This document shows, piece after piece, positions 15,526 to 22,563 of a stretch of DNA of 23,673 nucleotides (position 1 is the stretch's first letter; every line of letters starts with the position of its first letter). Under the pieces are notes generated by a model, which saw only the letters and a list, made by a program, of their open reading frames with translations, was not told the DNA's origin and did no database searches. The position numbers were made by a program, and so were the translations under genes. Source of the stretch: a virus. The stretch is from IMG/VR virus record IMGVR_UViG_3300034682_000051, positions 1 through 23,673 of that record; one strand, given 5' to 3'.

Positions 15526-15535
15526 GCGGCGGCTA

Positions 15536-17575
15536 TCAGGCGCCAGCGTTGGTGACTGCGCCGCGATAGTCCACAGCGGCCACGCCGTAGTCCAGGCGCA
15601 CCTTGTAGCGAGCGCCGTCCACATCGAAGCCGTTTTGCAGTTCGATGTAGGGCTCTTGCACGCCATCGAGGAAGGCGACTTCCAGCACGGGCGCTTCGGT
15701 AGCGTCGGCAAACAGGTAGCGGCGGGTGCCGCCCAGGCGGGGGGTGTCCACGATGTCGCGGAACAGGCCGTTGACCACGTTGGGCTTTTGCAGCTTGTTG
15801 GCGGTGTCGGGGTCGTACAGCGCTTCGTTGATGCTGCGGGCAGTGCCGCCCAGGCCGATAGGCACCAGCAGTACGGATGGGCGCAGATCCAGATAGTCGT
15901 TGCCCGACACGTCCTTTTGCGAGGCCATGGCCACACGGTCTGCATCCAGCGCAGCCATGGAGATGGCAGCGGCAGTGCTGATGTTGCCGTGGTCAGCATG
16001 GAACAGCGTCTTGCCGTCGCCCATGGCTGGGCCCAGGCCGCCGTTCAAAGCCAGCAGCGCGTACACATCCACCTCGACCGTGCGGGCAGCTGCGCGGCCC
16101 AGCATGCCAGCCAGGCCCACAAAGGCGCCCAGGTCATCGTTGATGATGGCCGTGCGGCTGAGGTTGATGATGTTGCCCTTGGTGCCTGCGGTGATGCTGC
16201 CCTTTTCGCCATCGGGGATGGATTTGTTGACATACTCGCCCAGCTCGTTGACGGCATCCAGGCTGCCGAAGGAGCCGACGCGGTAGCGGTTGTGCGCGCG
16301 GAAGTCGCTCACGCTGCCGGTGGCGCAGAAGCGATTCCAAGTGAGCGCCTGGGTGGCGTAGGCAGCCTGCAGCGCCTTGTGCATGGTGTTTTCCAGCAGC
16401 ACGGGAAAGTCGCTGGTGCCTTGGGTGAAGGCGGCTGCCACCACGTCCAACTGACCCATGCCTTCCACCTTTTTGCCTGCGCGCTCAGCGGACGCGCGGG
16501 CCAGATCCAGCAGCTTGGCGCCACGGAATGGGTTGGAGGCCATGGAGGCGCGCACCTTGTCGCTCACCTTCACGCCGGCACGCACCAGAAGCGCGTCAGA
16601 CGCGGCGGCGATGCGCTTGTCGGCTTCGTCTTCGGAGGTTTCCACCTTGGGGAACGAACCGGCGGGGTTGGCTGGCTCGGTGCCCTTACCCATTTCAGCC
16701 AGCAAGCGAGCCTGGATGGTTTCGATGGTCAGGGCTGGGTCTGCCAGCACCTCGGTCTGAAGCGCGGCAATTTCAGGGCACGAGGCAAAGGGCTTAAACA
16801 GGGCCAGCACCTTGGCGTTGTCGTCTTTGGTGCGAGCGAAAGCGGCAGGTTGAGCCGCCGGCGTGTTTTCTGCGGGCATGGAATGCTCCTGTGGTTTGGC
16901 GGCGGCTGCCGCAGGTTGAGAAAGTGGTTTGTGTGCGGCAGCGGCAGGCGCGGCTGCAGGCTTGAAGCGGGAAAGGTCAAAGCTGCTGGCCAGCGATGCA
17001 GCCACAGCAGCTTCAGCGCCAACGGTGTCGGCAAAGCCCTCTTCCACGGCTTCGCTAGCCAGGAACCAGTGGTCTTTGCCATCGGTGAGCATGGCCAGGG
17101 CTTCGTCGTATGTCTTGCCGCTCTTGTCGGCGTAGGCGCTGGCCATGGCCTTGGCGTAGCGATCCAGAATGTCGGCCTGCTCGCGCAGCTCCACGGCGTT
17201 GCCGCCTGCGTAAGACCAAGGGGCGTGAATCATCATTTGGCTGTTTTCAGCCATGGTGATGGTGTCGCCCGCCATGGCGATGTAGCTGGCGCAGCTGATG
17301 GCCACGCCATCGATGTGCACGGCCACAGTGGCACGGTGGCGCTTGAGAGCGTTGTAGATGGCCAGGCCATCAGGCACGCTGCCGCCGTAGCTGTTGATGC
17401 GCAGGTTGATGGCGTCCACATCCAGCGCAGCCAGATCACGCACCATGTTGGCAGCGATCACGCCGTCTTCATTCCAGCGGTCGCCAATGTTTCCGTAGAT
17501 GAACACATCAGCAGCCACCGGCTTTTCACCAGCGGCCTGCGGTGCCTGGGCTTTGATTTCATACCATTTCGCCAT
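15536..17575 (-). CDS. ClpP-like prohead protease fused to major capsid protein
   Basis: This 679-residue protein joins two roles. Residues about 20-195 are a ClpP/S49-type protease: INSYGGSV (60-67), GVAISCAS with the likely catalytic Ser94, IAMAGD (99-104), and MMIHAPW with the catalytic His117. It would cleave head proteins during prohead maturation. Residues about 205-232 are an Ala/Pro-rich linker. Residues about 233-330 are helical and charged, as in scaffold or delta domains. The rest is a HK97-fold capsid region resembling Mu gpT-type proteins (AARTVEVDVYALLALNGG, GKTLFHADHGN). The ATG at 17575 follows GAAGG. Such protease-capsid fusions are known in some phages. A strong internal start at 16879 suggests that capsid protein is also made alone. 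Self-cleavage near the linker is likely. Confidence 0.9.
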   Translation of the reverse strand: MAKWYEIKAQAPQAAGEKPVAADVFIYGNIGDRWNEDGVIAANMVRDLAALDVDAINLRINSYGGSVPDGLAIYNALKRHRATVAVHIDGVAISCASYIAMAGDTITMAENSQMMIHAPWSYAGGNAVELREQADILDRYAKAMASAYADKSGKTYDEALAMLTDGKDHWFLASEAVEEGFADTVGAEAAVAASLASSFDLSRFKPAAAPAAAAHKPLSQPAAAAAKPQEHSMPAENTPAAQPAAFARTKDDNAKVLALFKPFASCPEIAALQTEVLADPALTIETIQARLLAEMGKGTEPANPAGSFPKVETSEDEADKRIAAASDALLVRAGVKVSDKVRASMASNPFRGAKLLDLARASAERAGKKVEGMGQLDVVAAAFTQGTSDFPVLLENTMHKALQAAYATQALTWNRFCATGSVSDFRAHNRYRVGSFGSLDAVNELGEYVNKSIPDGEKGSITAGTKGNIINLSRTAIINDDLGAFVGLAGMLGRAAARTVEVDVYALLALNGGLGPAMGDGKTLFHADHGNISTAAAISMAALDADRVAMASQKDVSGNDYLDLRPSVLLVPIGLGGTARSINEALYDPDTANKLQKPNVVNGLFRDIVDTPRLGGTRRYLFADATEAPVLEVAFLDGVQEPYIELQNGFDVDGARYKVRLDYGVAAVDYRGAVTNAGA
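16877..16890 (-). promoter_or_regulatory. Internal ribosome binding site and ATG for capsid-only product
   Basis: Inside the fused gene, AGGAG (16890-16886) stands 6 bases before an in-frame ATG (16879-16877), which is codon 233 (MPAENTPAAQPAAF). This site is better than the one at the gene's own start. Initiation here would give a 447-residue scaffold-plus-capsid protein without protease, in excess over the fusion. The position just after the Ala/Pro linker, at the domain boundary, argues for function. It resembles the nested C/Nu3 arrangement of lambda in logic. Confidence 0.7.
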
Positions 17576-17583
17576 GGGTTGCC

Positions 17584-17606
17584 TTCACATATCGGTTGCA
17601 TGTGAA
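17584..17606 (-). promoter_or_regulatory. Hairpin overlapping the ribosome site of the protease-capsid gene
   Basis: TTCACAT and ATGTGAA form a perfect 7-bp inverted repeat around a 9-nt spacer. On the minus-strand mRNA, the 3' arm ends in AUGUGAA, whose GAA is part of the GAAGG Shine-Dalgarno sequence before the ATG at 17575. Folding would mask part of the ribosome site, so it could tune translation. It could also be a protein-binding dyad in the DNA. It directly follows repeat element A. Confidence 0.5.
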
Positions 17607-17607
17607 T

Positions 17608-17647
17608 GTGCCCAGTTGGCTGTCCAAAATCTCAAAAATACTGGACT
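17608..17647 (-). promoter_or_regulatory. Repeat element A: dyad upstream of protease-capsid gene
   Basis: This 40-bp segment matches 22556-22595 at 35 of 40 positions with no gaps. It contains the dyad GTCCA-N15-TGGAC (17622-17626 and 17642-17646), with centres about two helical turns apart, plus a shorter dyad CCA-GT-TGG next to it. Element A lies between the terminator at 17666-17692 and the protease-capsid start, where a new promoter is needed. TGGACA on the minus strand resembles a -35 box, but no good -10 follows, as expected for activator-dependent promoters. The Mor-like protein encoded near the other copy is a candidate binder (inference). Confidence 0.6.
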
Positions 17648-17665
17648 ACTTTCATGCCACCCCAG

Positions 17666-17692
17666 CAAAAGAAAAGCCGCCCGAAGGCGGCT
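17666..17692 (-). terminator. Rho-independent terminator after the fibre cassette
   Basis: On the minus strand, AGCCGCC-TTCG-GGCGGCT forms a 7-bp stem closed by a stable TTCG tetraloop, followed by TTTCTTTT. It begins 20 bp after the stop of the 96-residue gene and precedes repeat element A. It should end or reduce transcription coming from the portal and fibre genes before the protease-capsid unit. Confidence 0.85.
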
Positions 17693-17712
17693 AGGCCAGA
17701 GCAGCACACGCA

Positions 17713-18003
17713 TCAATTCGGCTGCTGGTATTCGGCAGGCAAGTTCTTTCGTGCCCGCTCCTTCAAATAGGCCTTGTAGCAATGATCCGGCCCCTGCCAG
17801 AAGAACAGCAGGTTGATGGGCTTCATGGTGAGCTTGCCGAAAATCTTGCCGTCCCGGTATGCGCGGTAGCTGCGCGCAGAGAGCGTTTCGTCGGCGTAGC
17901 TGATCGTGCCGTCCAGTGGCGGAATCAGAGCGTTCACCAGCTGGTCAGCCGCGATGAACACCTGCTCACAGTAGGCTTTTATCAAACGTAATGCCTGCAG
18001 CAT
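17713..18003 (-). CDS. Conserved phage protein of unknown function at end of fibre cassette
   Basis: This 96-residue protein begins at the ATG at 18003, which follows GAGGAGGAAGCAA, one of the strongest ribosome sites in the window. This start overlaps the end of the DUF4376 gene by 38 bp. The sequence has an N-terminal helix (MLQALRLIKAYCEQVFIAAD), then LIPPLDGTISYADETLSARS, and PINLLFFWQGPDHCYKAYLK with a basic end. I recall the motif YADETLSAR...LLFFWQ..HC..AY from small proteins in other prophages but know no function. There is no signal peptide. The exposed hydrophobic LLFFW and the nearby Cys-His are worth noting. High expected translation compared with its neighbours suggests a specific role. 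Confidence 0.7.
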   Translation of the reverse strand: MLQALRLIKAYCEQVFIAADQLVNALIPPLDGTISYADETLSARSYRAYRDGKIFGKLTMKPINLLFFWQGPDHCYKAYLKERARKNLPAEYQQPN

Positions 18004-18541
18004 TTGCTTCCTCCTCGATGGATGTGGGCCAGCCCGTTGAAAAGTCGTAGTCCTGCGGCGCCTCGCTGGCTTCCATGGCAAGGCGGTGCGCTTCGGCGGC
18101 AGTGAAGATGGCGGTATCGCTGGCGGCTGTGGCGGCGACGATGGCCTGAGCCAATGTGGGCGTCATGGCCACAAATACAGGCGGCGGGGTGAGCGTGAGC
18201 GTTTTCCACTGCAGCCCTGCGGGGATGTTGGAGCCGAGCAGCACCAGGCCGAGCTGCTGGGTGCGGCTTTTCTGGTCGCTGTGGAACCAGTGCTGGCCGA
18301 CCTTCACGCCGAGGGATGCACGGCGGTCGCGCTCTGCCTTGATGGATTCCCAGGCGGCGGCGCGGCGCTGCTCGATTGGAGTCAGCTCTGCGGGCTCCGG
18401 CACTCCGCCAGAAATGAGCCACTGCTTGTATTCCAGATAATCGGGATTTGTGTTTGGCGACTCAGGCGTGTCAACCGTCGGAATCGTGATGTTTCCGTTT
18501 TTAATGACATGCCCCTGCCCTGTCAGCTTATAGGCTGTCAT
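17966..18541 (-). CDS. DUF4376-containing fibre-associated protein
   Basis: This 191-residue protein starts at the ATG at 18541, overlapping the fibre gene stop by 4 bp. The N-terminal ~60 residues resemble the short region common in fibre assembly proteins (YKLTGQGHVIKNGNITIPT ... NPDYLEYKQWLISGGVPEP). The remainder fits DUF4376: WESIKAERDRRASLGVKV, HWFHSDQKSRTQQLGLVL, LQWKTLTLTPPPVFVAMTPT and IFTAAEAHRLAM. DUF4376 proteins usually follow phage fibre genes and act as fibre chaperones or as small C-terminal fibre parts. That is the likely role here. Because the cassette lies in the head genes, the target fibre might be on the head and not the tail. Confidence 0.78.
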   Translation of the reverse strand: MTAYKLTGQGHVIKNGNITIPTVDTPESPNTNPDYLEYKQWLISGGVPEPAELTPIEQRRAAAWESIKAERDRRASLGVKVGQHWFHSDQKSRTQQLGLVLLGSNIPAGLQWKTLTLTPPPVFVAMTPTLAQAIVAATAASDTAIFTAAEAHRLAMEASEAPQDYDFSTGWPTSIEEEANAAGITFDKSLL

Positions 18542-19863
18542 AGGTATTGACCCCCTGCGCTCACAGTACCAGCCACGTTTCCAGGGTAGTAGGTCGCCCC
18601 CGCGCTGTTGCTAAGAATGACGCCGTTCGCGGTGACGTCGTATCGTTTCCCAGTGGCCGCACCCGAGAACGTTGCCGCGTAATAGACGCACTGCCCACAG
18701 AACAGGGCTTGAACAAAAGCCCCACTGAAAGCTGGAGTGCCGACAAGTGTTGTTGTGATGGCCTGCTCCGAACGAAAAGCACCACCTGCAGTGGCCCGCG
18801 CGTGATACCACGCACCGGCTGAAATTTCGTAACTACCGACCACGCGCAACAAGCCACCATTTGCGTACAGATGAACGCCGAACGCGCCCACAGCTCCGCA
18901 TACGATATTGCTCACCTCGACGTTGCTGTAATCTCTGGAGGTGATTGCACTAGCGCTTGTGGACTCGACCTTGACGCCTTGAACGCGATACAAGCCAACT
19001 CCAGCAAAGAGCAACGTATTAGTTGATGACGTTAGAACCACAGACGATGGGCTTGCGGCATTGCCCAGCAGGATGACCCGGCCAGAACCAATCGTCGCAC
19101 CGCCTGTGGACGCCCCCGTGTAGGTGCCGTCGGCTATCTGAATTGTCAAGTCGTAGGTGCCAAGATCCAGGTTACCAGCCACAGTGAGGGCTTTCTGGAT
19201 TGTCAGAAACGCACCGCCTGCCGTGTTGGTCAGGCCGTCGTTGCTGTCGCTGCCATCCGTGCGAACGTAATACGTCCGAGGTGCAGACAGTTTTTCGCGC
19301 ACGGCGGCTTCGTCTGCCTTGGCACCGATCTGTGCCTGCAATTTGCCGATGGCTGCGAGCACTGTGTCAGTTGCAACAACCGCAGCGCTCGTCGCAGTGG
19401 ACAGTCCTGTGAGCACCGCCGCGCGCACATCAGTTGCGAAGTCGCGCCAGGACTTGTCCCCACGCCAGTATTTCGCAGCGGTATCGGCTGTGATCTCTGG
19501 CTCTGCACCGATGGCAGCACGCGCAGCGGCCTCGTCGGCGCCGGCAGCGATGACGGCAGGCTTGTCGGCAATGCCAGCCCACGAAGTGGTGCCAGCAGGC
19601 CCAGGGTCTCCAGTTTCACCCTTTGGCCCCTGAATGCCCGGCAGGCCTTGCTCGCCCTGCGGGCCCTGGGCGCCCCGCTGGATCCACGCCACTGGCTCGG
19701 CAGCCGCAAGCATCCACTCGGTTTGGTCAGATAGCTGCAGGCAATACTTGCCCAGATCGGCAGGCAGGGGCACCAAAGCCAGCCGCGCGGCCTCATCGAC
19801 TACGCGCCAGTTGTGCGGTGCGTGCACTTCGCCTGGCTCAATTTCTGAGTGTTCGATGGTCAT
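18538..19863 (-). CDS. Phage fibre with collagen-like stem and beta-helix domain
   Basis: This 441-residue protein starts at the ATG at 19863, overlapping the previous stop as ATGA. Residues 1-63 form a virion-anchor type domain (GEVHAPHNWRVVDEAARLAL ... TEWMLAAAEPVAWIQ). Residues 64-91 are nine Gly-X-Y triplets (GAQGPQGEQGLPGIQGPKG onward), predicting a collagen-like triple helix and so a trimer. Residues about 92-195 are helical and Ala-rich. From about 196, TYYVRTDGSDSNDGLTNTAG and FLTIQKAL begin a right-handed beta-helix domain typical of phage fibres and tailspikes, ending in YYPGNVAGTVSAGG. I see no obvious catalytic motif. The role is probably adhesion to a surface glycan or protein. 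The location between portal and protease genes is unusual. Confidence 0.82.
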   Translation of the reverse strand: MTIEHSEIEPGEVHAPHNWRVVDEAARLALVPLPADLGKYCLQLSDQTEWMLAAAEPVAWIQRGAQGPQGEQGLPGIQGPKGETGDPGPAGTTSWAGIADKPAVIAAGADEAAARAAIGAEPEITADTAAKYWRGDKSWRDFATDVRAAVLTGLSTATSAAVVATDTVLAAIGKLQAQIGAKADEAAVREKLSAPRTYYVRTDGSDSNDGLTNTAGGAFLTIQKALTVAGNLDLGTYDLTIQIADGTYTGASTGGATIGSGRVILLGNAASPSSVVLTSSTNTLLFAGVGLYRVQGVKVESTSASAITSRDYSNVEVSNIVCGAVGAFGVHLYANGGLLRVVGSYEISAGAWYHARATAGGAFRSEQAITTTLVGTPAFSGAFVQALFCGQCVYYAATFSGAATGKRYDVTANGVILSNSAGATYYPGNVAGTVSAGGQYL

Positions 19864-20330
19864 GTTTTCACTACGTATTGGCCGTTAACCACCACGGCCT
19901 GGCCGTTCACGGTCACGGCGTTTGCAGGCACACCGCTGCCAGCGGATAGCTGGATGCCGATGCGGTAAACGCTGGTACCGCGGCGAATGAACATTTCGTC
20001 GCCCGCCTCGACGGTGGTGGTGGGCTGCACGGCGTTGGGGTCAAAGCCCTTGACGATGGTGGCCGAGCCACTGCTACCACCACGTGCGCCAGCAGGCCCG
20101 CGCAAATCAACCCACTTACCCCAAGCGCCGGTGGGCAGCTCAAAGCGCAGCTTAGTGCCCTGCCACTGGTGGCTGGGCATGGGGCCGGTGTCGCCCTTGT
20201 CTCCTTTGGCGCCCTTCTCGCCACGCTCGCCCTGCGCCTGGGCAATGGCGGCGGCTACCAGGCGCGCATCGGCTGCGGCGCGCGCCTGGCGCAGCCGCTT
20301 TTGCTGCAGGAGCATGACGGCAGTGGTCAC
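19860..20330 (-). CDS. Small collagen-like virion protein
   Basis: This is a 156-residue protein. The start is GTG at 20330, overlapping the portal TGA (GTGA), and the stop overlaps the next ATG, so it is coupled on both sides. Residues about 8-32 are a helical Ala/Arg-rich region (LLQQKRLRQARAAADARLVA). Residues about 34-50 are Gly-X-Y triplets rich in Lys/Glu/Asp (GERGEKGAKGDKGDTGP), favourable for a triple helix. Next comes HQWQGTKLRFELPTGAWGKW, a motif seen in phage collagen-like proteins, with a second short Gly-rich part (GPAGARGGSSGSA). The C-terminal ~60 residues are beta (AGDEMFIRRGTSVYRIGIQL). It could be a fibre base, adaptor or head decoration. The precise function is unknown. Confidence 0.72.
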   Translation of the reverse strand: MTTAVMLLQQKRLRQARAAADARLVAAAIAQAQGERGEKGAKGDKGDTGPMPSHQWQGTKLRFELPTGAWGKWVDLRGPAGARGGSSGSATIVKGFDPNAVQPTTTVEAGDEMFIRRGTSVYRIGIQLSAGSGVPANAVTVNGQAVVVNGQYVVKT

Positions 20331-22330
20331 GCTGGCCCCTGCAGTTCTGCCAGCGCGGCCTCGGCAGCTTGCAGGTCGATTGCTGCAATGCTGGCGCGGT
20401 GGCGCGCTTCTACTTCGGCAATGGCGTACAGCGCCTGGGCGCGTTGCTCTGCGGCCTGCAGGGCTGCGGCACGGGCGTCAGCATCGGCCCAGGCCTGGGC
20501 GGCCTGCTCTTGCAGCACCGCGAGTCGTTGCTGCAGCTCAGCATCGCTGGCCTTTGCCTGGGCTTCTGCTTTGGCTTGATCCAGCGTGGCGCGAGATTTT
20601 TCCGCATCGGCCTGAGCCAGCAGCAAGGCAGCGCGGGCGTCTTCGGCCTGGGCTGTGGCATCGGCAGAGTTGGCATTGGCAATACGCTCTCTTGTCTCGG
20701 CTTCGATCAACTTTACGCGGCAGCGCTCAAGCTCTGCACGCGCATCGGCCAGGGCTTTGGCGTGGCCGTCGCCCGCCTGCTGGCTGTGCAGCTGAGCCTT
20801 CACCAAGCGAGCCTGGGCCTCAGCCAGCTTGGCTCGGGCCTGCACATCTGGCGCATCGTTGGCGGCTTGCAGCGCTGCGTTGTGGGGGATGCCTTGCTTT
20901 TCCTTTTCGCGGCGCCAGCGGGCTTCCTGCTCCAGCGTGTCGATGGGGTTGCCGCCGCGCTTGCGCACGATTTCTGGGCCGCTGGCGTAGGCGCGGTCTT
21001 CCAGCAGGGCCCAGGCTTCGGCCTCTTTGCGTGGGTCGATCCACGGCATGGCGGGGGGCATGTAGGTGGCGTCGTCCACCGTTTCAGGCTTGACGCCACG
21101 CGGCACTACCAGCGTGCCGCTGACCACGGCGGTGGCGATGAAGCGCTCGTACACGGGGCGCACGATGCGGCTGATGAATTCTTCAGACAACGTGGCGTAG
21201 GCGGCGTACCCTTCCACCAGCTCTTGCCGCTGGGCGCTATAGGTACCGTTGTAGGTGCGGGCAATGCTGCTGAAGGTGGGGCCCGTACCAGCTGCGATGG
21301 CCTTCATTTGGCCGCTGCGGTATGTCTCCAGATTGGGGTTGGGCCGGTTGGTGTCGATCATGCCAATGTCTTCACCGGGGCGAAGGTCATCGAACACCAT
21401 GCCGGGCCGGAACTTCATTTGCCGGGGGGCGTCGTCATCCACTGAATCAGGGTTGTAAGTGTCTGGCGCGCCTTTCTTGATGTAGGCGGCCATGCTGGCG
21501 GCGATCTTGGCGGCGATACGCTCGCTCTCTTCGTAGTCCTTCAGGTCGTCAAACCGGTTGAGCACGCTGGCAAAGATGCTGACGCCACGCAGCTGGCGAA
21601 TGCGCGTGACGTTTTTGAGGTGCAGCATGCGGTCTGCCGTGATGCGCTTGGTACGCCCGCCCAAGCTGGCCGAGGACGCAGGCTCATCGCGCAGGACGTG
21701 GTACGCCACTGGGGCGCCCCAAGCGTTGGTTTCAATACCCTGGCTGATGTTGGCCGGGGTGGTGGACTGCAGGCCCATGGGCACATAGTCGGCCTCAAGC
21801 AACTCAAGACTGAAGGGCACGCGGCTGCCGTGGTTGAGGCTGGCCATGACGCCCGCCACCAGTTGCGCGAACACCTCGCCATCACGCAGCCAACTGCGGC
21901 ACAGCAGGCGCTGGGCGCTGGGCCAGTCGTGCTGGCGGGTGACTTCGGGGTTGGCCTGCCAGTCGCGCCAGAGCTCAAGAATCTGCCGGGCCAGTTCATC
22001 ATTGATGCTGCCGTCAGCGTTGCGCGGCTGGGGTTCAATGCCGATGCCTTTGGCTCCCACCACGTTGACCACCAGGGTGTTGAGCACGCCCAGGGCAAGA
22101 TCGTAGTTTTGCTCCAGGTGGCGGGCGATTTCACGCAGGGTGCTTCCAGCGCGTTGCACTTCGTCATTGGCACTGCCCGTGGCGCGACGGCCCTTGCGCA
22201 GGCGGTCTGGCCGGGCGGCTTCGTAGTAGTTGAGCACTGAGCGTGCCTGGGCACGGCGCACTGCGGCGCCAGGCGCGAACCAAGCCACCACGCGGTCGGC
22301 CAGGTTGAATTGCGGGTGTTTTGCAGCCAT
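20327..22330 (-). CDS. Portal protein, lambda gpB type, with coiled-coil extension
   Basis: This 667-residue protein forms the ring through which DNA enters the head. AAGGGG lies 5 bases before the ATG at 22330. Core features of lambda-type portals (about residues 1-490) are LNYYEAARPDRLRKGRRATG, a helix REIARHLEQNYDLALGVLNT, NVVGAKGIGIEPQP, RLLCRSWLRDGEVFAQLVAG, GIETNAWGAPVAYHVLRD, YKS-like parts, and FSSIARTYNGTYSAQRQELV near residue 350. Residues about 490-667 are an extra Ala/Glu/Gln-rich helical extension (AKLAEAQARLVKAQLHSQQA, AEAQAKASDAELQQRLAVLQ), a long coiled coil absent in lambda gpB (533 aa). It may reach into the head as a barrel or scaffold contact. The last codons overlap the collagen-like gene. 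Confidence 0.93.
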   Translation of the reverse strand: MAAKHPQFNLADRVVAWFAPGAAVRRAQARSVLNYYEAARPDRLRKGRRATGSANDEVQRAGSTLREIARHLEQNYDLALGVLNTLVVNVVGAKGIGIEPQPRNADGSINDELARQILELWRDWQANPEVTRQHDWPSAQRLLCRSWLRDGEVFAQLVAGVMASLNHGSRVPFSLELLEADYVPMGLQSTTPANISQGIETNAWGAPVAYHVLRDEPASSASLGGRTKRITADRMLHLKNVTRIRQLRGVSIFASVLNRFDDLKDYEESERIAAKIAASMAAYIKKGAPDTYNPDSVDDDAPRQMKFRPGMVFDDLRPGEDIGMIDTNRPNPNLETYRSGQMKAIAAGTGPTFSSIARTYNGTYSAQRQELVEGYAAYATLSEEFISRIVRPVYERFIATAVVSGTLVVPRGVKPETVDDATYMPPAMPWIDPRKEAEAWALLEDRAYASGPEIVRKRGGNPIDTLEQEARWRREKEKQGIPHNAALQAANDAPDVQARAKLAEAQARLVKAQLHSQQAGDGHAKALADARAELERCRVKLIEAETRERIANANSADATAQAEDARAALLLAQADAEKSRATLDQAKAEAQAKASDAELQQRLAVLQEQAAQAWADADARAAALQAAEQRAQALYAIAEVEARHRASIAAIDLQAAEAALAELQGPA

Positions 22331-22339
22331 GCGCGCCCC

Positions 22340-22546
22340 TTAGTCGGAAAAGTCGGCCAGCTGGTGGCGTGGGTAGGGGCGCGGCTTTGCAGCGGCTGCC
22401 ATGTCGGCCAGGATGACCGCGCGGGCTTTGAGCAGGTCATCGGTATCACGGTAGGTGACGGTTTTGCCGTCTGCGCCGCGAATGCTCAGCTCGCCGCTGG
22501 CAATGGCCGCATCAATAGCGGCAAGGTCTGAGGTGGTGAAGGCCAT
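22340..22546 (-). CDS. gpW-like head-tail connector protein
   Basis: This 68-residue protein is the same length as lambda gpW. It has the family layout: an N-terminal helix (FTTSDLAAIDAAIASGELSI), a beta hairpin with DGKTVTYRDTDDLLKARAVI, a second helix and a basic C-terminus. gpW proteins bind below the portal to close the filled head and allow tail joining. Position between terminase and portal agrees with lambda. The ATG at 22546 has no Shine-Dalgarno sequence. Instead a 6-bp hairpin (TTGGGC/GCCCAA) reaches the A of the start codon, and repeat element B lies directly upstream. Confidence 0.85.
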   Translation of the reverse strand: MAFTTSDLAAIDAAIASGELSIRGADGKTVTYRDTDDLLKARAVILADMAAAAKPRPYPRHQLADFSD

Positions 22547-22563
22547 TGGGCTAGGGTGCCCAA
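22546..22563 (-). promoter_or_regulatory. Hairpin abutting the gpW start codon
   Basis: TTGGGC and GCCCAA pair perfectly over a 6-nt loop. On the mRNA, the 3' arm includes the A of the gpW AUG. With no Shine-Dalgarno sequence upstream, this structure could hold down gpW translation until ribosomes or a factor open it. It overlaps the left end of element B, so a DNA-binding function is also possible. Confidence 0.5.

Noticed and set aside
14858-17605. 915-codon open frame on the plus strand opposite the capsid region
   Set aside because: It lies antisense to the clear protease-capsid, decoration and joining genes. Its His/Gly/Val-rich content is what GC-rich antisense frames give, and there is no family pattern.
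20369-21445. 358-codon plus-strand frame opposite the portal gene
   Set aside because: Antisense to an unmistakable portal protein. Leu/Gly/Cys-rich shadow composition.
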